Of a DNA stretch of 64,000 nucleotides, positions 25,213 through 34,903 are shown piece after piece. The stretch comes from Sediminibacillus halophilus (GTDB taxonomy: Bacteria > Bacillota > Bacilli > Bacillales > Amphibacillaceae): NCBI RefSeq assembly GCF_900103695.1, contig NZ_FNHF01000001.1, positions 682,001 through 746,000 of the forward strand, written 5' to 3'. Both the position numbers and the translations under genes were made by a program. The notes under the pieces are model-generated. The model saw only the letters and a program-made list of their open reading frames with translations. It ran no database searches and had not been told where the DNA came from. Numbering within the stretch: the stretch's first letter is position 1; every line of letters begins with the position of its first letter.

Positions 25213-25968
25213 TTAAGAACTCATCCATCCGCCATCTACGCAAAGCACATGGCCATTTACATAATTGGAAGCATCGGAGGCAAGAAATACTACTGCACCT
25301 TTTAAGTCATCTGGGGATCCCCATCTTCCTTGGGGAATTCTGGAGGTGATAAAGGCATTACGTTCCCTGTTTTCTCTAATTGGAGCTGTATTATCAGTGG
25401 CCATATATCCAGGAGCGATAGCGTTTACATTAATTCCTTTACTGGACCACTCATTGGCAAAAGACTTGGTCAACCCGGCAACAGCGTGTTTACTGGCTGT
25501 ATAGGCAGGCACCTTCAAACCACCCTGGAAGGATAACATCGAAGCTACATTGATGATTTTCCCGGAACCATTATTCAGCATATGTTTGCCCATTTCCCTG
25601 CTCAGCTGAAAGACGGCATGCTGATTGACATCGATTACTTGGTACCAGTCTTCGTCTGAGAATTCCTCCAAATCTGATCGGCGGATAATCCCAGCATTAT
25701 TTACGAGAATATCGATCGTTCCGCCTAGTTCAACCGCTTCATTGGCAAGTTCCGCTGCTGAATCTTTTCGGGACAAGTCTTTGTTCAATCCATGAAAGGT
25801 TCGGCCAACAGCTTCCACCTTCGCTTGGGTTTCGCTCAAATCACTTGTTCCCGTTCCGATTATGTTCGCTCCAGCTTCTGCAAGACCCACTGCCATTCCC
25901 TGACCAAGTCCCCGGGTGGCACCTGTCACGAGGGCGGTTTTACCTTTTAATGAGAATAGTTCGCCCAT
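25213..25968 (-). CDS. kduD: 2-deoxy-D-gluconate 3-dehydrogenase (SDR)
   Basis: This NAD-dependent short-chain dehydrogenase makes KDG from the KduI product. The 251-residue protein has the NAD motif TGATRGLGQG, NNAGI, the catalytic Ser in NVASMLSFQGG, and Y-x3-K in VPAYTASKHAV. DGGWMSS ends it as in other KduD. The start ATG at 25968 is chosen over the frame start at 25986 because GGAG-AGGAGC lies ahead. It sits 105 bases after uxaB; that gap holds an ATAACGAACA motif also found before uxaB. Confidence 0.94.
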   Translation of the reverse strand: MGELFSLKGKTALVTGATRGLGQGMAVGLAEAGANIIGTGTSDLSETQAKVEAVGRTFHGLNKDLSRKDSAAELANEAVELGGTIDILVNNAGIIRRSDLEEFSDEDWYQVIDVNQHAVFQLSREMGKHMLNNGSGKIINVASMLSFQGGLKVPAYTASKHAVAGLTKSFANEWSSKGINVNAIAPGYMATDNTAPIRENRERNAFITSRIPQGRWGSPDDLKGAVVFLASDASNYVNGHVLCVDGGWMSS

Positions 25969-26073
25969 AACCAAGCTCCTCTCCATTTCAGTTTTTTATG
26001 TTTGTTTTTGTTCGTTATAGTTTGATTTTAGCATGGAGATAGAAAGATAACAAGGTATATTTTTAAGATGGAT

Positions 26074-27606
26074 TCAAGATAAAGAAGAGTAATTCTTATG
26101 AAGCATTTGTGTTAAGGTTTCCTTCATCCCCATGGAAATAATTTGCCAGACATAACCACTTACGGTCGGAGTCACGTTTTCGATTTCATTTAAATCCTCG
26201 TCCCAAATAGCACGGTTTCCCAAAATAGAAAAAACAAATTCTTCGATACTGATCTCTTCCTGCTCATATTCTTTCCAGCAGTTCGTCAGCACCTTGCTGA
26301 CAAGCTCGCTTTCACGAGTTTGATATCTTTTTCCGTCCCTTTCACCTACAATCCCATGCGCATTCATTTGTACAGGGCGAAAATAGACGAGAATAGCAGC
26401 AAGCGACAACGCAATAGAATCTGGCATTTGTCCTTTTTTATCAACATACCTGCTAAGGGTGGGAAGGAGCCTGGATTTGAACTTGTACACTGCATTCATT
26501 CCGATATCTTGAAGATAGTGCTGATTATAAGGGTTTAAAAATCGTTGCCTAACCTCTTCTATATAATCAAGCTTTTCCTGATTGGCGAAAGGAAGTGTCT
26601 CACTGATATCTTCAAACCCTCGATCTACAAATAAGCGAAGCGATTCATCCTTCATTACATCCAATACTGTATCCGCACCCGCCAAGTAACCGACGGAAGC
26701 CATCATGGTATGGGGGCCATTCAATAAACGGACCTTCAATTCCCTGTATCGTTCTATATCTCCCCATTTAACTCTTAAACCGGCCTGGTCAAGAGGAAAC
26801 ACTTTCTTTATTTCCTCAGATCCATCGATACAAAATAAGTGGTAGGGCTCTCCTACTGTGAGGAAGGCATCCTCATAACCGAGTTTACTGGCAAAATCCG
26901 CTGCGTCCGATTTTGGATACCCTGTAACAATCCGGTCGACCAGCGTATCGTAGAATCGATTTGCTGTTTCGAGCCAACGTAAAAAATCGGAAGGCAGATT
27001 CCAGTCCCTTGCAATCCGTTTTACAATGTATTTAAGCTTTCCGCCATTTTCCTCGATTAGTTCACAAGGAAGGATATGCAAACCTGCTTTTAAGTCACCG
27101 GAAAAGTATTTATAGCGATGGTAAAGAAGAGCGGTTATCTTTCCTGGAAAGGAAGAAGGGAAGGAATCACTTTGATACGGTTCTTGGAGGTATGTGATTC
27201 CTGCCTCGGTTGTATTGGAAATGATCAATTCCAACTTGTCTGATTCAGCAACTTTAAGTATTTGCTCCCATTCTTCGTAGGGATTGACTCCTCTCGATAT
27301 AGCAGGAATCACTTCTGCTTCGTCTACTTTTTTTCCACCGGCTATTCCGCGAAGGATCACCGTATAAAGCCAATCCTGTTCTTTTAGTTTCGGAAGTACA
27401 CGACCATGCGGAGTTGGTTGAACAGCCACTACGGAACCATTGAAGATTCCTTGCTGGTTCATCTGATGGATCATCCAATCAACAAATCCGCGGAGAAAGT
27501 TCCCCTCCCCGATTTGCAGAACCTTTTCCGGAAGTTTGCTGTCATAATTTCGGTATGTTGTGTCAGCAAACGACTTCGCCAGGACAGTACGATCTAATTT
27601 AACCAC
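26074..27606 (-). CDS. uxaB: Tagaturonate reductase (altronate oxidoreductase)
   Basis: UxaB reduces D-tagaturonate to D-altronate with NADH on the galacturonate pathway. The 510-residue mannitol-dehydrogenase-type protein has the N-terminal VLQIGEGNFLRGFVDWMIHQM (NAD fold) and the segment KVRLLNGPHTMMASVGYLAG with the catalytic Lys/Asn/His set, found in UxaB. GTG at 27606 with GGAGGGAAACCTA upstream is the start. It follows uxaA by 30 bases. Uronate isomerase (UxaC) is not in the window and must lie elsewhere. Confidence 0.93.
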   Translation of the reverse strand: MVKLDRTVLAKSFADTTYRNYDSKLPEKVLQIGEGNFLRGFVDWMIHQMNQQGIFNGSVVAVQPTPHGRVLPKLKEQDWLYTVILRGIAGGKKVDEAEVIPAISRGVNPYEEWEQILKVAESDKLELIISNTTEAGITYLQEPYQSDSFPSSFPGKITALLYHRYKYFSGDLKAGLHILPCELIEENGGKLKYIVKRIARDWNLPSDFLRWLETANRFYDTLVDRIVTGYPKSDAADFASKLGYEDAFLTVGEPYHLFCIDGSEEIKKVFPLDQAGLRVKWGDIERYRELKVRLLNGPHTMMASVGYLAGADTVLDVMKDESLRLFVDRGFEDISETLPFANQEKLDYIEEVRQRFLNPYNQHYLQDIGMNAVYKFKSRLLPTLSRYVDKKGQMPDSIALSLAAILVYFRPVQMNAHGIVGERDGKRYQTRESELVSKVLTNCWKEYEQEEISIEEFVFSILGNRAIWDEDLNEIENVTPTVSGYVWQIISMGMKETLTQMLHKNYSSLS

Positions 27607-27636
27607 TAGGTTTCCCTCCTCTTTTTTGAATGTTCG

Positions 27637-29133
27637 TTATAAAATCACACCGTCTTTGAATATGGAAATTTCTTTAAAGCCAAATTTTTCGTTGTTTGTC
27701 TGATTGGTTCCTGAAGCAAGTTCAACAATGTAATCAAAAAATTCTTCTGTCAGCTCTTCTTTACCTTTTCCTTCTATCAATGCTCCGGCATTAAAATCGA
27801 TCCAGTTCTTTTTCTTTTCGGCAAGTGCCGAATTAGTAGAAATTTTCACTGTAGGAACTGGCCCTCCAAACGGGGTGCCGCGACCGGTCGTAAATAAGAC
27901 TATATGAGCTCCTGCAGCTGCTAATGCTGTTGTAGACACCAAGTCATTGCCAGGACCCTGAAGCAAATTCAATCCGCCGGACGTCATCCTGTCCCCATAC
28001 GGCAATACATCTACAACCTCTCCGAAACCACCTTTCTGTACATTTCCCAAAGACTTTTCTTCCAGAGTGGTAATCCCGCCTTCCTTGTTTCCAGGAGAAG
28101 GATTTTCATAGACATTCTGTCCATGCCGCAAAAAGTATTCCTTAAAATCGTTGACTAAATCAACAATCTTACGGAAGGTCTGTTCATCTTTTGCCCTTCC
28201 CATTAGAATGGATTCTGCACCGAACATTTCCGGAACTTCGGTCAGCACAGTAGCTCCGCCCTGTTGAATCAGCTTATCTGAAAAAGCGCCAAGCAGCGGA
28301 TTTCCGGTAATTCCAGAGAAGCCGTCTGATCCGCCGCATTTCAATCCGACTTTCAATTTGGAAACTGGTACTGCTTCTCTCCTGAAGGAGCGCGCATATT
28401 CAGCCAGCTCGTCAATGAGATCAAGGGAATGTTCAATTTCATCGGTTGTTTCTTGCACACTGATAAACTTGACCCTTTCTTCATCAAAATCACCGATCAC
28501 TTGTTTGAAAGCATCGATATAGTTGTTTTCACATCCAAGGCCCATTACCAAAACTCCTGCAGCGTTCGGATGGTGCACAAGGCTGCTTAATATTTTCTGG
28601 GTATTATGCAAGTCATCACCAAGCTGAGAACAGCCAAATAAATGGGAAAAATGAAAAACTCCGTCAATTTGATCATCCTTATGCTGTTCATTGGCCATCT
28701 TCGCCACGACTTCAGCTGTCTTGTTAATGCATCCTACCGTATTGATAATCCAAATTTCGTTACGAATTCCAACCTCCCCATTTTTCCTGACATACCCTTG
28801 AAAAGTCCTTGCAGATTCTCCTTGGCTGGCGACTTTATCGGATGTCGGGTTGTATTTATACTCTAAGGTTCCCGATAGGTTCGTCATCACATTATGTGTG
28901 TGGACCCAATCCCCGATATCAATAGGAGTCGTAGCTTTGCCAATTGGGTAGCCATATTTGATGACGTTTTCATTTTCCGGAATCGGTTTTCTTGCAATTT
29001 TATGACCGGCACGGACTGCCTGTTGGACAATGATTTCCTCCCTATCAATTACAATCGTTTCGCCGGGTTTTAAATCCTGAAGAGCTATTGTTACATTGTC
29101 CCGTTCATGAATCATGATAGTGGGCTCACTCAT
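27637..29133 (-). CDS. uxaA: Altronate dehydratase
   Basis: UxaA dehydrates D-altronate to KDG. The 498-residue protein has an N-terminal SAF-type domain (residues 1-95, with AGHKIARKPIPENENVIKYG) and a large C-terminal domain. That domain shows GYVRKNGEVGIRNEIWIINTVGC, VLVMGLGCENN, VGLKCGGSDGFSGITGNP and FTTGRGTPFGGPVPTVKISTN. The conserved cysteines in LGCENN and LKCGG fit an iron cofactor site. It is the first gene of the minus-strand uronate operon, with the TAACAACGTTGTTA operator 30 bases upstream. Confidence 0.95.
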   Translation of the reverse strand: MSEPTIMIHERDNVTIALQDLKPGETIVIDREEIIVQQAVRAGHKIARKPIPENENVIKYGYPIGKATTPIDIGDWVHTHNVMTNLSGTLEYKYNPTSDKVASQGESARTFQGYVRKNGEVGIRNEIWIINTVGCINKTAEVVAKMANEQHKDDQIDGVFHFSHLFGCSQLGDDLHNTQKILSSLVHHPNAAGVLVMGLGCENNYIDAFKQVIGDFDEERVKFISVQETTDEIEHSLDLIDELAEYARSFRREAVPVSKLKVGLKCGGSDGFSGITGNPLLGAFSDKLIQQGGATVLTEVPEMFGAESILMGRAKDEQTFRKIVDLVNDFKEYFLRHGQNVYENPSPGNKEGGITTLEEKSLGNVQKGGFGEVVDVLPYGDRMTSGGLNLLQGPGNDLVSTTALAAAGAHIVLFTTGRGTPFGGPVPTVKISTNSALAEKKKNWIDFNAGALIEGKGKEELTEEFFDYIVELASGTNQTNNEKFGFKEISIFKDGVIL

Positions 29134-29162
29134 GTTTAACCTCCTGAAAAATTAATTTGAAA

Positions 29163-29186
29163 AATAATAACAACGTTGTTATTATT
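29163..29186. promoter_or_regulatory. LacI-type operator, 24-bp perfect palindrome
   Basis: AATAATAACAAC/GTTGTTATTATT is perfectly symmetric around a central C-G step, as LacI-family operators are. It lies between the divergent uxaA and lacI genes. The core TAACAACGTTGTTA recurs at 46493-46506 and 50990-51003. Confidence 0.85.
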
Positions 29187-29323
29187 ATAGAGTGCTAAGA
29201 ATTTTCTGTCAATGGCGGTCAGCCAGATTGCTCTACGGCTGAGTAAACCTCCTGTACAGCGTTGTCTCCTGCACTATGCCGTTATATACTTATTACACAT
29301 TATTTAAAAATGGAGGAACACCA

Positions 29324-30295
29324 ATGGGCGTCACGATTAAAGATATAGCTAAGTCAGCAGGGGTCAGTTATTCTACCGTTTCTAAAGCTCTGAGAGACAG
29401 TCCCCTGGTAAAAGAACCTACTAAAAAACGCATTACCGAGTTGGCAGAACAGTTAGGATATCAGCCCAATGCAGCAGCGCGCAGCCTTGTGTCGAAAAAG
29501 TCTCATACGATCGGAGTTGTCTGGCCGACGATTGAAAGAGCTGCCCATGCCGCATTGATTACAAATTTGAACAAACGATTGGAACAATTATCCTACACGA
29601 CGCTTATTTCTATTAATGAATTAGAAGATGCGGTAAAGACCTTCAACAGGTATCAAGTAGATGCCATTCTCACTTTTGAAGAGGGCACTAATCAAACTGA
29701 TTTGGATGCATCGGTACCAATGGTTACGTATGGAATCGCCAGCGAAAACACAATCAATCCAGTCGTTGATGCCAACCGTCGTAAAGCTATCAAAGCCGCA
29801 GTTGAACACCTCATCCAAACAGGGCATCGCCGAATCGATTATGTGGGAGATATGCAGGATAAAGACCGATTACAAGCCGAAAAAGTTAAAGGATTCCTAT
29901 CGGCAGTTTCTTCGGCTTCGGTTGAGGGACAGCTGATCCAGGTATCTGGATTGGAACAATATGATGGGTATGATGCTGCAAAAAAAATACTACAGCAGCG
30001 GGAATTGCCTACCGCAATAATCAGTGGTAGCCATGATTTGACAAAGGGGGTACTACGCGCTCTTCATGAGCAAGGCTTGCAGATCCCAGAAGATATTTCA
30101 ATCATCAGTTATGACAATCTTCCTCAAAGCGAGGACATGGAAGTGTCTTTGTCGACTGTCGGAGTCCCGCTTGATACCATCGCAGGAGAACTCGCAGAAG
30201 TACTGATGGCTGTCATTGACGAAAAACCTTTAGCATCTGCCATTTATCTGGAACCCGAATTAAGATTATCCAGTTCTTGTCGGCCGCTTGCTTGA
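29324..30295 (+). CDS. LacI-family transcriptional regulator of the pectin locus
   Basis: The 323-residue protein has the LacI headpiece VTIKDIAKSAGVSYSTVSKAL with hinge PNAAARSLVSKKSHTIGVV, followed by a periplasmic-binding-like effector domain (AVEHLIQTGHRRIDYVGD, AIISGSHDLTKGVLRAL). The ATG at 29324 has GGAGG upstream. Its own promoter region holds the 24-bp palindrome, so it is probably autoregulated and also controls uxaA, the IolB-like gene and the large lyase gene. A galacturonate-type effector is likely but not shown. Confidence 0.92.
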   Translation: MGVTIKDIAKSAGVSYSTVSKALRDSPLVKEPTKKRITELAEQLGYQPNAAARSLVSKKSHTIGVVWPTIERAAHAALITNLNKRLEQLSYTTLISINELEDAVKTFNRYQVDAILTFEEGTNQTDLDASVPMVTYGIASENTINPVVDANRRKAIKAAVEHLIQTGHRRIDYVGDMQDKDRLQAEKVKGFLSAVSSASVEGQLIQVSGLEQYDGYDAAKKILQQRELPTAIISGSHDLTKGVLRALHEQGLQIPEDISIISYDNLPQSEDMEVSLSTVGVPLDTIAGELAEVLMAVIDEKPLASAIYLEPELRLSSSCRPLA

Positions 30296-30325
30296 CAGAC
30301 AGCCGGATAAAAGGAGATGAAATCG

Positions 30326-31012
30326 ATGGGGATACGGATTTTTTTAGCAGGAGATTCAACTGTAAGTGATTATGGTAAGCATCGAGCACCACAAGCAGGC
30401 TGGGGGCAGGCTCTCCCCCGCTTCTTTGAAACGGGAGTTGTTGTCTTCAATCGTGCAGCTGGGGGCAAAAGCTCCAAAAGTTTTATAACAGAAGGCAGGT
30501 TAGATGAAATCAATCGCGACCTGCAACCAGGAGATTATTTATTCATCCAGTTCGGCCACAATGATAGCAAGCCTGAAACCGAAAGACATACAGATCCATT
30601 TACTACTTATCAAAATTGTTTGAAGCAGTATGTTACGGTTGCCAGACAGAACCAGGCCTTCCCTGTTTTACTGACTCCGGTCCAGCGGCGGTACTTTTCA
30701 GAGAACGGAAGTTTGCAGGAAACACATGGTGATTACCCAGCTGCAATGCGGGAACTGGCACACATGGAATCAGTACCATTGATTGACTTAACCAAGAAAA
30801 CGACGGTTCTTTTGGAAAAATCAGGAGATATTGCGTCCAGAAAATTGTTTATGTGGTTTGAACCAGGTGAGGAGGAAAATTATCCAAACGGAGTACAAGA
30901 CAATACGCATTTTAATGAACAAGGTGCAGAGGAAATAGCCGGTTTGGTCTGTAGATGCTTAAAAACAATGAAACTGCCATTGGCAGACTATCTAATACTT
31001 CCAATGAAATAA
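30326..31012 (+). CDS. Rhamnogalacturonan acetylesterase-like SGNH hydrolase
   Basis: The 228-residue SGNH/GDSL esterase has the nucleophile block IRIFLAGDSTVSDY, the block II glycine region FNRAAGGKSSKSF, block III FIQFGHNDSKPE, and DNTHFNEQGAEEIA with the catalytic Asp/His pair. This matches RhgT/YesT-type enzymes, which remove acetyl groups from rhamnogalacturonan. There is no signal peptide, so the substrate is an imported oligosaccharide. AAAGGAG at eight bases supports ATG 30326. It lies 30 bases after lacI, and the next gene follows after 11 bases. Confidence 0.92.
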   Translation: MGIRIFLAGDSTVSDYGKHRAPQAGWGQALPRFFETGVVVFNRAAGGKSSKSFITEGRLDEINRDLQPGDYLFIQFGHNDSKPETERHTDPFTTYQNCLKQYVTVARQNQAFPVLLTPVQRRYFSENGSLQETHGDYPAAMRELAHMESVPLIDLTKKTTVLLEKSGDIASRKLFMWFEPGEEENYPNGVQDNTHFNEQGAEEIAGLVCRCLKTMKLPLADYLILPMK

Positions 31013-31023
31013 GGAGTGATCGG

Positions 31024-31866
31024 ATGAGTGTCGGAGTACTGGCACATTTAATGGGAAAACAGCCATGGGATGATTTGGCTGAAAAAGTGGGAAAAGAAGG
31101 TTTTGCCCATGTACAGCTTGCTTTGTGGAAAGCAATCGATTCACCAGACTTCCAGCGTCCTGGATGTCTAAGTCCCGGACTGGCAAGGAGCATCCTTTCA
31201 GCATTTAAAAGACACGGTGTATCCATCTCTGTGCTTGCCTGTTATCTGCATCTTTATGAAAGGGACCCGGAAAAACGCCAGGAGAATCTAGAGCGTTTCA
31301 AAGAGCTGATTCGTTACGCACCTCTCTTTGACTGTTATGTGGTGGCAGCAGAAGTTGGAAAGATGCCTGGCGGCTTTATCCCGGAAGACTGGGAAGTTTT
31401 AAAAGAAAGCTTGGAATTGCTTATAGAAGAAGCAGAAAAGCATGGGGTTTTAATCGGAATCGAACCAGCGAACGATCATTTGATCGGGGATGCGAAAACG
31501 CTAGAAAGAATGCTGGAGCAGCTCCCATCGAGCAATATCGGTGTCGTCCTCGATCCGGTGAACTTGCTGACTGCCGAAAATTTCAGCAGGCAAGACGAAG
31601 TAATCGAACAAGCCTTCAGACGTTTGGGTAATAGGATTCTCGCTTGTCATGCAAAAGACAGGATCATGGAAAATGGTCAGATTACAACTGTTCCTCCTGG
31701 CAGCGGCCACTTGAATTATGATTTATATTTTCAATTGCTCCATCAGTATAAGCCTGAAGTGGATGTGATCATGGAGGCTGCCAAAACGCCCGAACAGCGG
31801 CAAATCTCTAAAACCTTCCTGGACCAAAAATACAATCTCGAAAAGAAGACTGGCTCCCGTCAGTAA
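31024..31866 (+). CDS. Sugar phosphate isomerase/epimerase (TIM barrel)
   Basis: The 280-residue protein has the xylose-isomerase-like (AP endonuclease 2) barrel. EKVGKEGFAHVQLALWKAID opens it, SISVLACYLHLYE follows, then IGIEPANDHLIGDAKTLERMLEQL and the metal glutamate in DVIMEAAKTPEQR. Family members interconvert keto-sugars or hydroxy acids; the substrate here is unknown but must belong to the pectin locus. Start ATG 31024 with AAGGAGTGATC. Its last seven bases overlap the convergent transporter gene. Confidence 0.85.
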   Translation: MSVGVLAHLMGKQPWDDLAEKVGKEGFAHVQLALWKAIDSPDFQRPGCLSPGLARSILSAFKRHGVSISVLACYLHLYERDPEKRQENLERFKELIRYAPLFDCYVVAAEVGKMPGGFIPEDWEVLKESLELLIEEAEKHGVLIGIEPANDHLIGDAKTLERMLEQLPSSNIGVVLDPVNLLTAENFSRQDEVIEQAFRRLGNRILACHAKDRIMENGQITTVPPGSGHLNYDLYFQLLHQYKPEVDVIMEAAKTPEQRQISKTFLDQKYNLEKKTGSRQ

Positions 31867-32780
31867 AGCAGACTAGATAAATAGATTGTGATGGTTACTG
31901 TAAACATACTAAGAACGGTGGAAGCAAGAACGGTTTGTGCGGCCAGTTCCGGCTCATTCTTGTATTCTTGTGCGATTATCGCACTGTTCACAGAGCTCGG
32001 CATTGCCGATGAGACGAGCAGTGCCTTGGCCAGCAAACCATCATATCCAAGGCACCAAATCAAAAGAACCGCTAGGGCTGGTCCAAGAGCCAGCCTTACT
32101 GCCAAGCTGACATAAACAACCACGAGTTTAGGATAGAAAGTAAGTTGTGCTACTTGTGCTCCTAAGGTCAACAAAGCCATGCCAATCATAGCGTTACCTA
32201 TATATTGTCCCGGTTTGAGCAAAAAGACGGGCAACTCGACATCCAGAACATTCAATAAAATCCCTGTTGACATTGCATAGATAGCCGGCATGCGCAACAA
32301 TCCGAGTAAAGCCCTCCACTTCCCTTCGCTGACAGCTTTCAGCGAAAAAATACCGAAGGAATAGGACAGAACATTTTGAAAGGTCATGACGATTACTTGA
32401 ATAGTGGCTGCCAGCGGATCTTGTTTAAAGGCCAAATCGTTGACCGGAATCCCATAGTTTCCAGAGTTGTAAAGCAGGATACTGTTGGTAAACACCCCTT
32501 CCACACTTTTACGGTATCGCCCTATTTTCGCAATCATTTTCACAATCAGATACAAACCTGCAATGAAAAGTGTGAAAAAGCAAAACACTTCCCAAAGGAT
32601 ATGAAGAGAATATTCAGATTCATAGAGATTGATCAAAACAAATCCCGGGCTCAGAAAATAAATGTTTAGCTTTGCGAGCGTATAAAGATCTAAGGTGAAC
32701 AATTTGTGCAGCCATGCCCCTATCCCAATGAGAATAAACACAGGCAGGATGATATTCATAAATATAAAAATCATTTCCAT
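31860..32780 (-). CDS. AEC-family membrane transporter
   Basis: The 306-residue membrane protein has about ten hydrophobic segments, beginning MNIILPVFILIGIGAWLHKLF and with NSGNYGIPVNDLAF and SSAMPSSVNSAIIAQEYKNE, the conserved features of auxin efflux carrier/malate permease proteins. These move organic acids. Within this locus a uronate or keto-acid could be the cargo, by inference only. It has its own ribosome binding site AGGTGGTCG. Confidence 0.85.
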   Translation of the reverse strand: MEMIFIFMNIILPVFILIGIGAWLHKLFTLDLYTLAKLNIYFLSPGFVLINLYESEYSLHILWEVFCFFTLFIAGLYLIVKMIAKIGRYRKSVEGVFTNSILLYNSGNYGIPVNDLAFKQDPLAATIQVIVMTFQNVLSYSFGIFSLKAVSEGKWRALLGLLRMPAIYAMSTGILLNVLDVELPVFLLKPGQYIGNAMIGMALLTLGAQVAQLTFYPKLVVVYVSLAVRLALGPALAVLLIWCLGYDGLLAKALLVSSAMPSSVNSAIIAQEYKNEPELAAQTVLASTVLSMFTVTITIYLSSLLY

Positions 32781-32856
32781 ATACGACCACCTATTTATGT
32801 CATCTTTTTTTGTCGATTAAAAAATGTTTTTCGTCTATATTCCTGCAATAAAAAAT

Positions 32857-32889
32857 ATGGTCTGCAGAAGTCTCCTTCCATCAGACCAT
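32857..32889 (-). terminator. Terminator after the YesL-like gene
   Basis: On the minus strand ATGGTCTG and CAGACCAT pair across a 17-base loop and are followed by ATTTTTTATT. It lies just after the stop of the YesL-like gene and would end the Lpl/Yes operon. Confidence 0.7.
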
Positions 32890-32897
32890 TACCACTA

Positions 32898-33536
32898 TCA
32901 AGGGGAGGCAACTTTTTCGGTAAGTTTTGTTTCCTCGATTTGATTAAAACATTTCAGTGACAGCCACATATTCAAGTGAGCAAAAACAGTTAAACCGAAC
33001 AATGGAATCAAACCAGGGAAATAAATGAAAAAGTAATAGGACGATAACCCGACGACAAGCATTAAGACAAGGTTGGCAGGATGGAGAAATCCAATAATCA
33101 GCGCTTGTTTGATGCATCCCCTGATTTTCAGGTCATAATGTACAAACACTGGAAGAATATACATCAGCAAAATCATGTAAACCAGGCCAATCATGATCAT
33201 TATGTAATTCATCAGGGAGTAAAACCAGCCCTCAAATTCCCGGAAAAAATGTAGATCAAAATACCATATAGCCCCGATTGCCGCCAACAGCCATGCCAGC
33301 CCGTTTGCCCGGAAAAACTCTTGTCGGTAAATGCTCCAGAACGTTCTGAAAAGTGGAGAGTCCTCAGTAAGTATTTGTTTGCGGGCAACCGCATACATAG
33401 CTGCTGTACTAGGCGCAAATCCAAAAACAACGCCGCCAAGCAGGGTACAGCCAATCCATAATAAATTGAGTAAAGCGAAATGGGTTATCCATTTACAAAA
33501 AGCCATAACGCCATTCAACAATCTTCCTACCTGCAT
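32898..33536 (-). CDS. YesL-like membrane protein (DUF624)
   Basis: The 212-residue protein has five hydrophobic segments and the DUF624 start MQVGRLLNGVMAFCKWITHFALLNLLWIG, with GFAPSTAAMYAVARKQI, as in YesL. DUF624 proteins sit beside sugar ABC importers and YesMN systems in bacilli; their role is not known. It is the last gene of the minus-strand operon that starts at the binding protein. ATG 33536 is chosen for GGGGGATTGG upstream. Confidence 0.88.
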   Translation of the reverse strand: MQVGRLLNGVMAFCKWITHFALLNLLWIGCTLLGGVVFGFAPSTAAMYAVARKQILTEDSPLFRTFWSIYRQEFFRANGLAWLLAAIGAIWYFDLHFFREFEGWFYSLMNYIMIMIGLVYMILLMYILPVFVHYDLKIRGCIKQALIIGFLHPANLVLMLVVGLSSYYFFIYFPGLIPLFGLTVFAHLNMWLSLKCFNQIEETKLTEKVASP

Positions 33537-33587
33537 AACCAATCCCCCTGCTTCTATCCATATAGCTTATTTTCGTTTCTTGTCGTA

Positions 33588-34880
33588 CTAACTTTTTACC
33601 GTTTGCTGGCTTAACAACTCTTCAATGCGGACCGGCCTGTTTTCCTTGGCCGACCTCCAAACCGCTTCTCCAAGCGTGACGGCATACGTGCCATCCTTGC
33701 TTCCTGATAAGATGGTATAAGGTCTTTTAGGATCTTCTCCCATAAAGATATCCTCTTGAATGACCGGATCGCCTCCGCCATGGCCTCCATCCCTTTTCAC
33801 TACATGAATCGTTTCTTTTGAACCGAACAATGGGAAATATTCGATCGTTTGTTCCGGTACAGGAAAGGGGACCCTGGACGGGGCATGGAATTCAGTGGTT
33901 TCTATCCGTCCCTCCGTCCCATTGATAGCCAGTCGATATCCCTCATAAGGCAAGGAAAAATTGATTGAATAGCTTAATAAAGCGCCTTTCTCATACTTCA
34001 CTGTCGCTGTGTAGGTATCTTCAATATTTATCGCAGAATCAAACACGCACTGGTCAGGTCGATAACCAGTATAAGTGTCTTTCCTCGCTTCATCCGAATC
34101 AATATGGTCATCCTGAACGATCACACTGTTACTACGCGAATTCCATCGCATATAATAGGAACAGTCATGCTTGACATTGCAGGTTTTGCAATGCCTTCCG
34201 TCTTCCTTTAATGGATTGTGCTCCCCTTCCGGGCCATAATAATTCAACGCCCCAAAAGCAAAAGCTTCTACTGGTTTTTGGTCGAGCCACCAGTTTACCA
34301 AATCAAAGTGGTGTGAGCTTTTGTGGATGGAAAGCCCGCCGGAAAATTCCCTCAACCTGTTCCAGCGTTGAAAGTAACTGGAACCATGATAGGTGTCAAT
34401 ATACCAATTCAAATCCACCGAAGTAATCCGCCCTACCTTACCGGCCAGGATCAATTCTTTGATCCGCATATGGTACGGGCTGTAACGATAATTGAACGTT
34501 ACAGTGACCTTGCCCTTGCTACGAGCTTCCGCCTCCATTACTCGTTTACTATCCAAAGCACTGGTCGTCATCGGTTTTTCCGTAATCACATTTATATCCT
34601 TTTCCAACGCTTTCAAAATATAGTCAACATGGGTGTCGTCCCTGCTGGCCACGATGATGACATCCGGGCTGGTTTCCTCTACCATTTTGTCAAACTCCGT
34701 TTCCCCGTACTCTGGGACATTTTCTATTTCAGGGAATTCCGACTTGCAGACGGCAAATCGCTTTGCGTCCGTATCAAGAAGGGCTGCCAGCTTGCTAGTA
34801 GCTGCGAAACTCTCCAACATCGGTTTGATAAACATGCCCATGGCACGTTTGCTTACCCCGCATACTGCAAATTTCCTCAT
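33588..34880 (-). CDS. Gfo/Idh/MocA-family oxidoreductase
   Basis: The 430-residue NAD(P)-dependent oxidoreductase has an N-terminal Rossmann domain (ALLDTDAKRFAVCKSEFP, DVIIVASRDDTHVDYILKAL). The catalytic NVITEKPMTTSALDSKRVMEAE is next (EKP lysine), then the C-terminal sheet domain with GGLSIHKSSHHFDLVNWWL (His pair). It carries an extra Cys cluster, CKTCNVKHDC, in the middle, uncommon in the family and possibly metal binding. The substrate is unknown; the context suggests a pectic sugar or uronate derivative. Confidence 0.88.
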   Translation of the reverse strand: MRKFAVCGVSKRAMGMFIKPMLESFAATSKLAALLDTDAKRFAVCKSEFPEIENVPEYGETEFDKMVEETSPDVIIVASRDDTHVDYILKALEKDINVITEKPMTTSALDSKRVMEAEARSKGKVTVTFNYRYSPYHMRIKELILAGKVGRITSVDLNWYIDTYHGSSYFQRWNRLREFSGGLSIHKSSHHFDLVNWWLDQKPVEAFAFGALNYYGPEGEHNPLKEDGRHCKTCNVKHDCSYYMRWNSRSNSVIVQDDHIDSDEARKDTYTGYRPDQCVFDSAINIEDTYTATVKYEKGALLSYSINFSLPYEGYRLAINGTEGRIETTEFHAPSRVPFPVPEQTIEYFPLFGSKETIHVVKRDGGHGGGDPVIQEDIFMGEDPKRPYTILSGSKDGTYAVTLGEAVWRSAKENRPVRIEELLSQQTVKS

Positions 34881-34903
34881 GTTTTCCCCTCCACATCTAC
34901 TAT

